From: an uncultured Acidimicrobiia bacterium
GTDB taxonomy: Bacteria; Actinomycetota; Acidimicrobiia; Spongiisociales; JAENVV01
Length of the DNA stretch: 14,182 bases
Assembly: GCA_905480085.1 (NCBI GenBank)
Contig: CAJQPD010000097.1
Location: 1 to 14,182 of the forward strand
Direction: 5' to 3'
The notes under the pieces were generated by a model. The model saw only the letters and a program-made list of their open reading frames with translations, was not told the DNA's origin and searched no databases. Positions 1-6,298 of this stretch are shown here, in pieces. Each line of letters begins with the position of its first letter. The first letter of the stretch is position 1. Both the position numbers and the translations under genes were made by a program.

Positions 1-1309
1 CGATCAAAAAGCGTCGGCGGACGCGTTCGCGGTACTTGATTCGATAGTTGACGCCCGCCTAAAGCGCGGCCTCGTAACGGTCATCGACACCCTTGGTCTC
101 AACACCGAAGACCGCCAGCGGTGGCGGGACAAGGCCACGGCGGCCGAAATGCCCTGTATTGCCATTATCTTCGACACCGACGCCAAAACCTGCCGGGACC
201 GCAACAAACGGCGTAGCCGCAGCATCCCCCCCAACGTCCTCGATAGCCAGATCGCCCGCTACACGGAGACCCGACCGCTCCTCGAAACGGAGGGGTTCGC
301 AACCGTGTATCCGGCCGGGGAAGTAACACCCGTCTCGTTGGGAGGGTGGTCACCCGGGAGCGCTTCGCCCACCAGGAATCTGCGCTTCGGGTTGCAGATT
401 TCGAACTTCGAATGGGGGGACGTATCGACGCCGGACACCCTCGCCGCCATCGCCCGACGGGCCGAAGCCGCCGGTTTCGAGAGCCTCTGGGTGATGGACC
501 ATTTCCGCCAAATCCCCCAGGTGGGTCCTGCCTGGAGCGACATGCTGGAGGCGTACACCACCCTCGCCTGGCTGGCCGGAGTGACCGATACGATCAGACT
601 TGGCACCCTGGTTACCGGACTCACCTATCGCAACGTCGGCTTGCTCGCCAAGATCGTCTCCACCCTTGATGTCCTCTCAAATGGACGGGCGATCTGTGGC
701 ATCGGTGCCGGCTGGTTCAAACAGGAGCATGAAGCGTACGGGTTCGAGTATCCATCTGACCGAGGACGCCTCGACCTTCTCGAAGATGCCCTTCAAGCCC
801 TCCCGGTCTTGTGGGGTTCCGGAGCCAAATCGTTTGAAGGCAAAGCCATCAGCATTCCTGAAGCGATGGCCTACCCGCGACCGGTTCAGGAACACATACC
901 GATCCTGGTGGGTGGGAGCGGTGAGAAGCGGACCCTCAAGTTGGTGGCTCGGTACGCCGACGCCTGCAACCTGATGGGTGATGCGGACGCGGTTCGCCAC
1001 AAGCTGTCGGTGCTTGAGGCTCACTGTGAGACTGTCGGGCGTAATCGGGCAGAGATCGAAGTTACCCATCTGTCCCCGACGTTCGTCTATGCGACCAAAC
1101 AGGAGCTTGAGTCCGAAGCTTCTGCCATGGGCATGGATGTCGAAACTCTGTTGGGTCCATTCTCCGGAGGGACCGTTGACGACAACATCCACCGGTTCAG
1201 CCAATTGGCCGAGGCCGGCGTGGACACCGCCATCGTGGCGATCGCCAACCTGCACAGACCCGGCTCGCTGGAGAGCTTCGCCGAAGTCATCGACAAATTC
1301 TCTATTTGA
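1..1309 (+). CDS. P-loop kinase-like domain fused to F420-dependent LLM oxidoreductase (5' partial)
   Basis: The reading frame is open from base 2 to the TGA at 1307-1309, so the start and probably the Walker A loop lie before the window. Visible residues 1-110 resemble the AAA_33/polynucleotide-kinase type: a hydrophobic strand ending in TVIDTLGLN (about 26-34), then the arginine-rich lid CRDRNKRRSR (about 64-73), an IPPNVLDSQ helix and LLETEGF. From about residue 126 a complete luciferase-like monooxygenase domain of about 310 residues follows. It starts LRFGLQISNF and contains LWVMDHF, LSNGRAICGIGAGW and GGSGEKRTLKLVARYADACN, which fits the TIGR03560 (Rv1855c) family of predicted F420-dependent oxidoreductases. 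Where a stand-alone member would have its initiator Met the codon is CTG (380-382), and I see no ATG or GTG at the domain boundary, which supports a real fusion. The substrate is unknown. Its stop abuts the stop of the convergent OmpA-like gene. Confidence 0.88.
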   Translation, partial: DQKASADAFAVLDSIVDARLKRGLVTVIDTLGLNTEDRQRWRDKATAAEMPCIAIIFDTDAKTCRDRNKRRSRSIPPNVLDSQIARYTETRPLLETEGFATVYPAGEVTPVSLGGWSPGSASPTRNLRFGLQISNFEWGDVSTPDTLAAIARRAEAAGFESLWVMDHFRQIPQVGPAWSDMLEAYTTLAWLAGVTDTIRLGTLVTGLTYRNVGLLAKIVSTLDVLSNGRAICGIGAGWFKQEHEAYGFEYPSDRGRLDLLEDALQALPVLWGSGAKSFEGKAISIPEAMAYPRPVQEHIPILVGGSGEKRTLKLVARYADACNLMGDADAVRHKLSVLEAHCETVGRNRAEIEVTHLSPTFVYATKQELESEASAMGMDVETLLGPFSGGTVDDNIHRFSQLAEAGVDTAIVAIANLHRPGSLESFAEVIDKFSI

Positions 1310-1819
1310 TCAGCCAGCGATTTCAAACGTGACTCGCCGATTGGCGGCCCGCCCCTCCTCCGTGGCATTGGTGGCGATTGGCTCGGTATCGCCATACCCA
1401 ATCGATTCAAGCGAGTTGGCCACGCCGGCACTCAGCAAGTAGAGAACGACCGCCTCGGCACGGGCTTGGCTCAACGCCAGGTTGTAGTCGGGCTCCCCCG
1501 TCGAGTCGGCATGCCCGGCCACCACGATGGGATAGGACGGATGGTCCGCCAGATAGGCGGAGATGACATCGAGTCGTTGGAGGGCTTCCGGTTGAAGCTC
1601 GGCGCTGTTGTAGGCGAAAAGCAAGTCGGTACTTACCGAAAAGTCGGCAAGCTGGGTTTTCACATCAGCCCGCTCGGGGTCGAGGATCGGCGGTAGCTCG
1701 CCGTTCAATCCCCAGAAGACACCGATGAGGACGGCAGTGGCGATGATGATGGCCAGGACCAGAACAATCAGACTGACGATCCGCTTCTTAATCCACTTGA
1801 ACCAGGTCGAATACCTCAC
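1310..1819 (-). CDS. OmpA-family peptidoglycan-binding membrane protein
   Basis: This is a single-pass membrane protein with a C-terminal OmpA-like domain. With the start used here (GTG at 1819-1817, 169 residues) the membrane segment is about residues 14-36, after a basic KWIKKR stretch. The OmpA domain covers about 60-169 and carries VVAGHADSTG, YNLALSQARAEAV and GRAANRRVTFEI. Asp105 and Arg120 have the 15-residue spacing of the diaminopimelate-binding pair known in OmpA domains, so peptidoglycan binding is a reasonable inference. The layout resembles mycobacterial ArfA rather than an outer-membrane barrel. The chosen GTG shares four bases (GTGA) with the stop of the META gene upstream, which suggests translational coupling. 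An in-frame GTG at 1861 (183 residues), with AAGG ten bases before it, is the alternative. It is the last gene of a minus-strand unit, and its TGA directly abuts the TGA of the plus-strand fusion gene. Confidence 0.88.
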   Translation of the reverse strand: MRYSTWFKWIKKRIVSLIVLVLAIIIATAVLIGVFWGLNGELPPILDPERADVKTQLADFSVSTDLLFAYNSAELQPEALQRLDVISAYLADHPSYPIVVAGHADSTGEPDYNLALSQARAEAVVLYLLSAGVANSLESIGYGDTEPIATNATEEGRAANRRVTFEIAG

Positions 1820-2223
1820 GTTTGGCGCCGGAAGGTCAGGATCGCGTTGTCCGCTTGCCACTGCATGCGCACCTTGCTTGAGAAGTGCACATCAGCACCT
1901 GCCAGCGAATCAAAAACCATGGCCTCGAACCTATCGATCGAGTCTCCCTCAGAGAGACACCCGGCCAGGGTATGAAAAGCGTCAGAGGTGGTCAACCGGG
2001 TTCCGTCAAATTCGAAGTCACCCGATATCGCGTTGCATGGCCCGTTCCCCTTGAACCTGCCGTCCTCTGTAAAGTCAAACCAGGCGGGCACGCCCAGATC
2101 GTTGCGAGCAGAGAGGTCGGGCGCGAGGTCCAGAAACACCCCTTCGACTGCGACCGAATCCAACAACCAGAGACCTTCGATCTGAGCCGTATCGGTGCCA
2201 CCGCAAGCTATAACCGTCAACAA
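1816..2223 (-). CDS. META-domain lipoprotein
   Basis: The mature part matches the META domain (HslJ-like): IEGLWLLDSV near the N-terminus, then FTEDGRFKGNGPCNAISGDF, and later TLAGC before a helix and a final ILTFRRQ strand. The role is probably in the cell envelope; the exact function is unknown. The coordinates use the TTG at 2223, the first conventional start, but that leaves only six residues before the lipobox cysteine (VIAC). The frame stays open upstream to the stop at 2269-2271 and encodes an excellent signal peptide (ASLRHLAATLALLLTVIAC) whose natural first codon is ATC at 2262-2260, one base after the upstream molybdoenzyme stop. I think translation begins there, by coupling or near-cognate initiation, unless a base is wrong. 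The 3' end shares GTGA with the OmpA-like gene. Confidence 0.8.
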   Translation of the reverse strand: MLTVIACGGTDTAQIEGLWLLDSVAVEGVFLDLAPDLSARNDLGVPAWFDFTEDGRFKGNGPCNAISGDFEFDGTRLTTSDAFHTLAGCLSEGDSIDRFEAMVFDSLAGADVHFSSKVRMQWQADNAILTFRRQT

Positions 2224-2263
2224 AAGTGCCAGGGTTGCCGCTAGATGTCGTAGCGAGGCGATT

Positions 2264-4474
2264 TCAACTCACCCGGGCTAACTCGACCGGGATGCCGTTC
2301 AGCCGGGCGTTCCCGGAGAGCGGGTCGACCGCCGTACGGTTTGACAGCACGTTGGAGTTCACCCCGGGGCGTCTCGCCGCCACGGAGAGACGGGCTTCGG
2401 GCTCGTCATGGCCCCAACCGTGCGGCAAGGACACGACGCCCCGCATCATGTCATCGGACAACTCGACCGGTGCGCGGACCTCACCGGCGTCCGACCTCAC
2501 CGAAACCGACTCGCCGGCCACCACGCCGAGGGAATCGGCGTCGGCTGGATGCATAAGCAGCGTGCAGCCGTCTTTGCCTTTCACCAATACCTCGATGTTG
2601 TGCATCCATGAGTTGTTCGACCGAAGTTGACGACGCCCCACCAGGACAAAGGTGTCGGTAGAACCGTCAAGAATCGTGGCGAGTCGGGGTAGATCGGCCA
2701 GGAACTGGGGAGGGGCGAGATGGACCAGGCCATCGGAGTTGTTCGAGGCGGTAGGCAGACGAGGCTCAAGCGCCCCGAGATCGATGCCGTGGGGATGATC
2801 GATAAGCCTTTGCAGACTCAGACCGCCCGGGTTGGTCCCGAATCCGTCCCCATACGGTCCGGTCCGGAGACGAATATCGAGAATGCGTTGCGGCCCGGTA
2901 AAACGCGAGACCTGATCCCAGGCGATCACCTGATCGGTTCCGAACGCCGGCGAGGCCGGGTTGGTCAATGCTTTGGCCAGCAAGGCGGCCGCCCCGGCTT
3001 CATCCATGTGTTCGACGCTCAGATCGGTGCCTTGAATCGCCGCGGCGAGGCCGAGGAGGATTTCCCACTCGGACGGATGACCCTCCGGCTTGGGAAACGT
3101 CGGTGGCGAGTAGTTGGCGGTATTGCGCACCATCAAAGAGGTGAACGCAACATCAAAGTGAGCACGCTCCAGAACCGATGGCGGCGGTAGAACAACATCG
3201 GCATGGCGGGCGGTCTCGGTGAGATACACATCCACCGCCACCATGAACTCGAGTCGGTCGAGAGCCGCTTCAACCCGCTCGGAATCAGGAATCGAGCGGG
3301 CCGGGTTGCCCCCAACGACGAGTAACGCACGCACCTGACCCTCACCGGGCGTTTCAATCTCATCGACGAGCGCCACCGACGGCATTTCGCCGCGAACCTC
3401 TGGATGGTCACCAACCCGGGACCGGTAACGGCCGGTCTGGAAACCCCGCCCTCCGGCTTGCGCCTTGGGGGTGACTATGGCGGCCAACGGGAACATCGCT
3501 CCACCTGGTACATCGAGATTACCGGTGACCGCGTTGAGGAGATCTGCCAGCCAGGAGGCCAGCGTTCCGAATTCGGTCGTGTGGGTGCCCATCCGGCCGT
3601 AGGCAACCGCACGCGGCGCGTTGGAGAACTCGGCCGCAATCCGACGGGTTATGTCGCCAGGAATACCTGTCGCGGCAGCGACCGATTCAGGGGTGAAGAT
3701 GGCCAGCGCCGCTTTCGCCTCGGCGAGTCCGGTCATGAAGTTGGGCAGATCCGAACCTCCACCTCCAAGCACAGTGGTGACGAGCGCCGCCAACCAGGCG
3801 GCGTCGGTGCCCGGGCGGATGAAAACGTGTTCGTCCGAGGCCCTGGCGGTCTTGGATTTGCGCGGGTCAACCGTGACGATCTTGCCACCGCGGTCCTGAA
3901 TGGCTTCCATCCGGCCAGGCCAGTCGGGGGCCGTGGCGAGTGAACCGTTCGACTCGTACGGATCGGCACCGAGCATGAGGAGGTAGTCGGTCCGGTCGAT
4001 GTCGGGCACCGGGATCAGATCCGGGTTGCCAAACATGGCACCACTCGAGACGTGCTTGGGCATCTGATCGACGGTCGAGGCCGAGAACACATTCGGGCTA
4101 CCGAGGGCTTTGAGAAGGGGTCTCAAGTACAGGCTGCCGGCCAGGTTGTGAACGTTGGGATTACCGACGTAGGCAGCTACCGACGGGGCGCCATGCTCGT
4201 CAATGATCCGTCGTATACCTGCGCCTGCCGCAGCGATGGCCTCGTCCCAACCGACCTCGACAAACTCACCGTTTCTCTTGATGAGCGGATGGCGGAGCCG
4301 GTCAGGGTCCTCGTGCAGACGACCGAGCGTAGCGCCTTTCGGACAGATGAATCCGTGGGAAAAGACGTCCTCCTGGTCACCCCGGATGACCTTGACGGAA
4401 CCGCCTTCGATGGTGAGTTCCAACCCGCAGGTGGCTTCACACAGCGGGCACGTCCGGATCGAGGTGGTCGTCAT
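2264..4474 (-). CDS. Molybdopterin-dependent oxidoreductase with an N-terminal 4Fe-4S site
   Basis: A 736-residue member of the DMSO-reductase superfamily. It begins with a 4Fe-4S motif, C9-X2-C12-X3-C16-X27-C44 (FICPKG), followed by the molybdopterin domain and, in the last 120 residues, the dinucleotide-binding domain (LVGRRQLRSNNSWMHN, LPHGWGHDEP, NVLSNRTAVDPLSG). It has no Tat or Sec signal, so it is probably cytoplasmic. At the usual metal-ligand position the sequence reads STVDQMPKHVSSGAMFG (133-149), with no Cys or Sec. It is therefore neither a typical formate dehydrogenase nor a nitrate reductase; Asp136, Ser or water could ligate the metal. The substrate is unknown. It is the first gene of a unit with the META and OmpA-like genes; its TGA lies one base before the inferred ATC start of the META gene. 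A TACCGT box six bases before the ATG suggests a leaderless transcript. Confidence 0.92.
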   Translation of the reverse strand: MTTTSIRTCPLCEATCGLELTIEGGSVKVIRGDQEDVFSHGFICPKGATLGRLHEDPDRLRHPLIKRNGEFVEVGWDEAIAAAGAGIRRIIDEHGAPSVAAYVGNPNVHNLAGSLYLRPLLKALGSPNVFSASTVDQMPKHVSSGAMFGNPDLIPVPDIDRTDYLLMLGADPYESNGSLATAPDWPGRMEAIQDRGGKIVTVDPRKSKTARASDEHVFIRPGTDAAWLAALVTTVLGGGGSDLPNFMTGLAEAKAALAIFTPESVAAATGIPGDITRRIAAEFSNAPRAVAYGRMGTHTTEFGTLASWLADLLNAVTGNLDVPGGAMFPLAAIVTPKAQAGGRGFQTGRYRSRVGDHPEVRGEMPSVALVDEIETPGEGQVRALLVVGGNPARSIPDSERVEAALDRLEFMVAVDVYLTETARHADVVLPPPSVLERAHFDVAFTSLMVRNTANYSPPTFPKPEGHPSEWEILLGLAAAIQGTDLSVEHMDEAGAAALLAKALTNPASPAFGTDQVIAWDQVSRFTGPQRILDIRLRTGPYGDGFGTNPGGLSLQRLIDHPHGIDLGALEPRLPTASNNSDGLVHLAPPQFLADLPRLATILDGSTDTFVLVGRRQLRSNNSWMHNIEVLVKGKDGCTLLMHPADADSLGVVAGESVSVRSDAGEVRAPVELSDDMMRGVVSLPHGWGHDEPEARLSVAARRPGVNSNVLSNRTAVDPLSGNARLNGIPVELARVS

Positions 4475-4486
4475 GTTTCAACGGTA
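4475..4486 (-). promoter_or_regulatory. -10 box for a leaderless molybdoenzyme transcript
   Basis: On the minus strand TACCGT (4486-4481) is followed by exactly six bases and then the ATG at 4474. This places the expected transcription start at or next to the A of the start codon. There is no convincing Shine-Dalgarno sequence or -35 box. The octamer CTACCGTT recurs before the gene at 5909. Confidence 0.5.
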
Positions 4487-4547
4487 GCGAGAATTCGCTC
4501 CCGACGACCGTTCTGAGGGCTCCAGCTATCGGAATCCGGGGGGTACA

Positions 4548-4571
4548 AACCCAGGGTTCAACCCAGGGTTC
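4548..4571. repeat. Tandem 12-bp palindromic repeat, candidate operator
   Basis: Two exact, directly adjacent copies of AACCCAGGGTTC (4548-4559 and 4560-4571). Each contains an inverted repeat AACCC-A-GGGTT. They lie in the 127-bp gap between the divergent molybdoenzyme and F420-oxidoreductase genes. The second copy reaches the expected -35 position (about 4567-4572) for the TAAGGT box at 4590, so a bound protein could block the plus-strand promoter. The cognate regulator is not identifiable here. Confidence 0.55.
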
Positions 4572-4589
4572 CAGCGTTCGGGGGGTTGG

Positions 4590-4601
4590 TAAGGTGTCGG
4601 C
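4590..4601 (+). promoter_or_regulatory. -10 box for the leaderless 4602 gene
   Basis: TAAGGT (4590-4595) is followed by six bases and the ATG at 4602, the spacing expected for a leaderless transcript. The AAGGTG within it could instead act as a Shine-Dalgarno sequence with five-base spacing, so this site is ambiguous. The palindromic tandem repeat lies 18 bases upstream. Confidence 0.5.
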
Positions 4602-5456
4602 ATGGATTTTGGCGTCGACATCTTCCCCACCGACACGACCATGCAGCCGATCGAGTTGGCGAAAAGAGTCGAATCACTCGGCTTTGAATCTCTCTGGTTT
4701 GCCGAGCACAGCCACATCCCCATCGATCGCACCACTCCCTGGGGTGGCCGGGACGGCGCACCCCCCCTTCCGGAGCACTATTGGAGGACGCACGACCAAT
4801 TCGTCGCCCTGACCGCCGCGGCGGCCGTCACGACAACACTCAAGCTCGGCACCGGCATCACCCTCGTCGCCCAGCGCGACCCGATCTGGCTTGCCAAAGA
4901 GGTCGCTTCCCTCGACGTGATCTCCAACGGTCGCCTGCTGTTCGGCATCGGATACGGCTGGAACAAGGAAGAGATGGCCAACCATGGCGTGCGCTACACC
5001 GACCGCCGGGCGATGGTCCGTGAAAAGATCCTTGCCATGAAAGAGTTGTGGACCAAAGACGAAGCGTCGTTCACCGGCGATCATGTGACCTTCTCGTCGA
5101 GTTGGTCATGGCCGAAGCCGGTCACGAAGCCACATCCGCCGGTAATTCTCGGTTCGTCAGGTGGTCCGAAGACGTTCCAACACATCATCGAGTTTTGCGA
5201 CGGCTGGATGCCAATCGCCAGCCGGACCCCGATCCTCGACCAGGTTGTCAACCTCCGCCAGGCATGCGAAGACGCGGGACGAGACCCGGCCACCATCGAA
5301 CTCGGGGTCTTTTCGGTTCGCCCCGAACCGAAATACGTCGAGCCACTGATCGAAGCTGGCTTCGCCAGGGCGGTGTTCGCCCTGCCCCAAGGCGCTCCAC
5401 CGGAAGTTGCCGATCAAATGAATGAGTTGGCCGAGTTCGCCGCCCAGTATCGGTAA
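4602..5456 (+). CDS. LLM-class F420-dependent oxidoreductase (Rv2161c/TIGR03619-like)
   Basis: A complete 284-residue luciferase-like monooxygenase (TIM-barrel) protein. Family marks are MDFGVDIFPTD at the N-terminus, GFESLWFAEHSHIP (about 27-40), LKLGTGITLVAQRDPIWLAKE, LDVISNGRLLFGIGYGWNKEE, the NHGV loop, WSWPKPVTKPHPPVILG and ending in ELAEFAAQYR. These match the TIGR03619 family, which is predicted to use reduced F420; direct proof of cofactor and substrate is lacking for most members. It is soluble and has no signal peptide. It heads a co-directional run; the CoA-binding gene begins ten bases after its stop. It belongs to a different subfamily from the oxidoreductase domain of the 1-1309 fusion gene, so the two are not a local duplication. 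Confidence 0.93.
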   Translation: MDFGVDIFPTDTTMQPIELAKRVESLGFESLWFAEHSHIPIDRTTPWGGRDGAPPLPEHYWRTHDQFVALTAAAAVTTTLKLGTGITLVAQRDPIWLAKEVASLDVISNGRLLFGIGYGWNKEEMANHGVRYTDRRAMVREKILAMKELWTKDEASFTGDHVTFSSSWSWPKPVTKPHPPVILGSSGGPKTFQHIIEFCDGWMPIASRTPILDQVVNLRQACEDAGRDPATIELGVFSVRPEPKYVEPLIEAGFARAVFALPQGAPPEVADQMNELAEFAAQYR

Positions 5457-5466
5457 CCTCCAAGGC
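5454..5466 (+). promoter_or_regulatory. -10 box overlapping a stop codon, for the 5467 gene
   Basis: TAACCT (5454-5459) begins with the TAA stop codon of the upstream oxidoreductase gene and stands seven bases before the ATG at 5467. It could give the CoA-binding gene its own leaderless start. The alternative is simple read-through; AAGG lies only one base before the ATG, too close to be a good Shine-Dalgarno site. Confidence 0.42.
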
Positions 5467-5868
5467 ATGCCAACTTTCGACGATCTTTTGACCGACCCAA
5501 AGACTGTCATCGCAATCGTCGGAGCGACGGACGACCCCTTCAAATTCGGGGGAAAGATCTACCGCGATCTCAAGCACAAAGGTTTCCGGGTTTTTGCCGT
5601 CAATCCGACGAGGGTTACGGTCGACGGCGATCGTGCCTACGCCACCCTGGCAGATCTCCCGGAACCCCCCGACATCATCAACGTGGTCGTGCCTTCCAAC
5701 GTCGGTATCGACATCGCCAGGCAGGCCGATGAGCTGAGCTACAGATGCATCTGGTACCAACCTGGCAGCGAGAGCACAGCCATCATCGACTACCTCAACC
5801 GTCACGACTTCGAGTACCTGGCCGGTCCCTGCATCATGGTTCGCACCCGCAGTTTGGCCCACCCATAG
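5467..5868 (+). CDS. CoA-binding protein (YccU-like Rossmann domain)
   Basis: A 133-residue protein consisting almost entirely of one CoA_binding_2 domain. The nucleotide-binding loop IAIVGATDDPFKFGGKI follows a short N-terminal helix; then come GFRVFAVNPTR, a GDRAYATLADLPEPPDIINVVVPS stretch and IWYQPGS, with GPCIMV near the end. All are typical of the YccU-like family, which binds CoA but whose physiological role is poorly known. The start is the ATG at 5467 (MPTFDDLL), which places the domain at the usual distance from the N-terminus; the frame is open further upstream to 5422, inside the preceding gene, but that extension has no family character. It probably forms a unit with the oxidoreductase upstream. 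Confidence 0.9.
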   Translation: MPTFDDLLTDPKTVIAIVGATDDPFKFGGKIYRDLKHKGFRVFAVNPTRVTVDGDRAYATLADLPEPPDIINVVVPSNVGIDIARQADELSYRCIWYQPGSESTAIIDYLNRHDFEYLAGPCIMVRTRSLAHP

Positions 5869-5893
5869 CGCAACGGAACGACCGGGCACCCAC

Positions 5894-5908
5894 TACCGTT
5901 AAGCCCGT
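5894..5908 (+). promoter_or_regulatory. Weak -10 box before the 5909 gene
   Basis: TACCGT (5894-5899), within the octamer CTACCGTT also seen before the molybdoenzyme gene, lies nine bases before the ATG at 5909, slightly longer than at the other sites. GCCCG (5903-5907) and CGGGC (5912-5916) could form a small hairpin with the ATG in its four-base loop; an upstream CGGGC (5883-5887) competes for the same GCCCG. Confidence 0.35.
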
Positions 5909-6289
5909 ATGCGGGCACGGCTGATCAAATTTGGTCGCCACATCCTGATCATCGCTCTAGTGGTTGGAGGGGTGGGTTGGCTTCTTACCTGGCTCGTCGA
6001 CGTTCCCGATCGGTGGCCCGATCACGGACGGGTCGCGCTGGCTTCGGCCCTCACAACCGAGCAACTCGCCGAGGTCGATTGTTTGATCGCCGAAATCGCT
6101 GCCGACCCCGGCAGATTCCGCGTGTCGGCTGATTTCGGGATCAGCTACCCGGACAAACTCATGATCGACAGTTGGCTACGCAACACGTGGATAGAGTCCC
6201 AGCAGGGCACCCAACTCAACCTGCGTGCCGAACTGCAGCGCAAGGTGCAGATCGAGACTTCCTGTTTTTTTGAAGAGCTGCTCCCCTAA
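5909..6289 (+). CDS. Small single-pass membrane protein, function unknown
   Basis: A 126-residue protein that I do not recognise. A basic N-terminus (MRARLIKFGRH) precedes one membrane segment at about residues 10-30, so the remaining 95 residues are probably outside the cytoplasm. That part is helix-prone and has two cysteines, Cys58 and Cys119, which could form a disulfide. Coding is supported by the clean frame between neighbours, the ATG start and the very short gap (nine bases) to the next gene. The gene stands directly before two tandem paralogous membrane proteins with a similar topology, suggesting a shared envelope role. It has a run of seven T at 6265-6271 near its 3' end, read in frame as Phe-Phe. 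Confidence 0.75.
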   Translation: MRARLIKFGRHILIIALVVGGVGWLLTWLVDVPDRWPDHGRVALASALTTEQLAEVDCLIAEIAADPGRFRVSADFGISYPDKLMIDSWLRNTWIESQQGTQLNLRAELQRKVQIETSCFFEELLP

Positions 6290-6298
6290 GATCGTGCG
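6287..6298 (+). promoter_or_regulatory. -10 box overlapping a stop codon, for the 6299 gene
   Basis: TAAGAT (6287-6292) contains the TAA stop of the preceding gene and is followed by six bases and the GTG at 6299. No Shine-Dalgarno sequence is visible in the nine-base gap, so a leaderless transcript starting on the GTG explains this start well and supports its choice. Confidence 0.55.

Noticed and set aside
677..1255. Minus-strand open frame of 192 codons opposite the first oxidoreductase domain
   Set aside because: The plus frame matches the TIGR03560 family without interruption, and the antisense frame shows no motif.
3404..3943. Plus-strand open frame of 179 codons inside the molybdoenzyme gene
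   Set aside because: It lies fully within a well-supported minus-strand gene, is rich in Gly/Arg as expected of a shadow frame, and has no start signal.
5422..5466. N-terminal extension of the CoA-binding protein from 5422
   Set aside because: It would overlap the oxidoreductase coding region by 35 bases and adds residues without family character; the ATG at 5467 has a -10 box at the usual distance.
5248..5889. Minus-strand open frame of 213 codons across the end of the F420 oxidoreductase and the CoA-binding gene
   Set aside because: Both plus-strand genes are well supported by family motifs; the antisense product has no domain character.
6253..6275. Run of seven T flanked by CTTC and GAAG as a terminator or slippage site
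   Set aside because: The T run is the loop rather than the tail of a four-base stem, and the frame reads through normally to the TAA; no supported alternative product.
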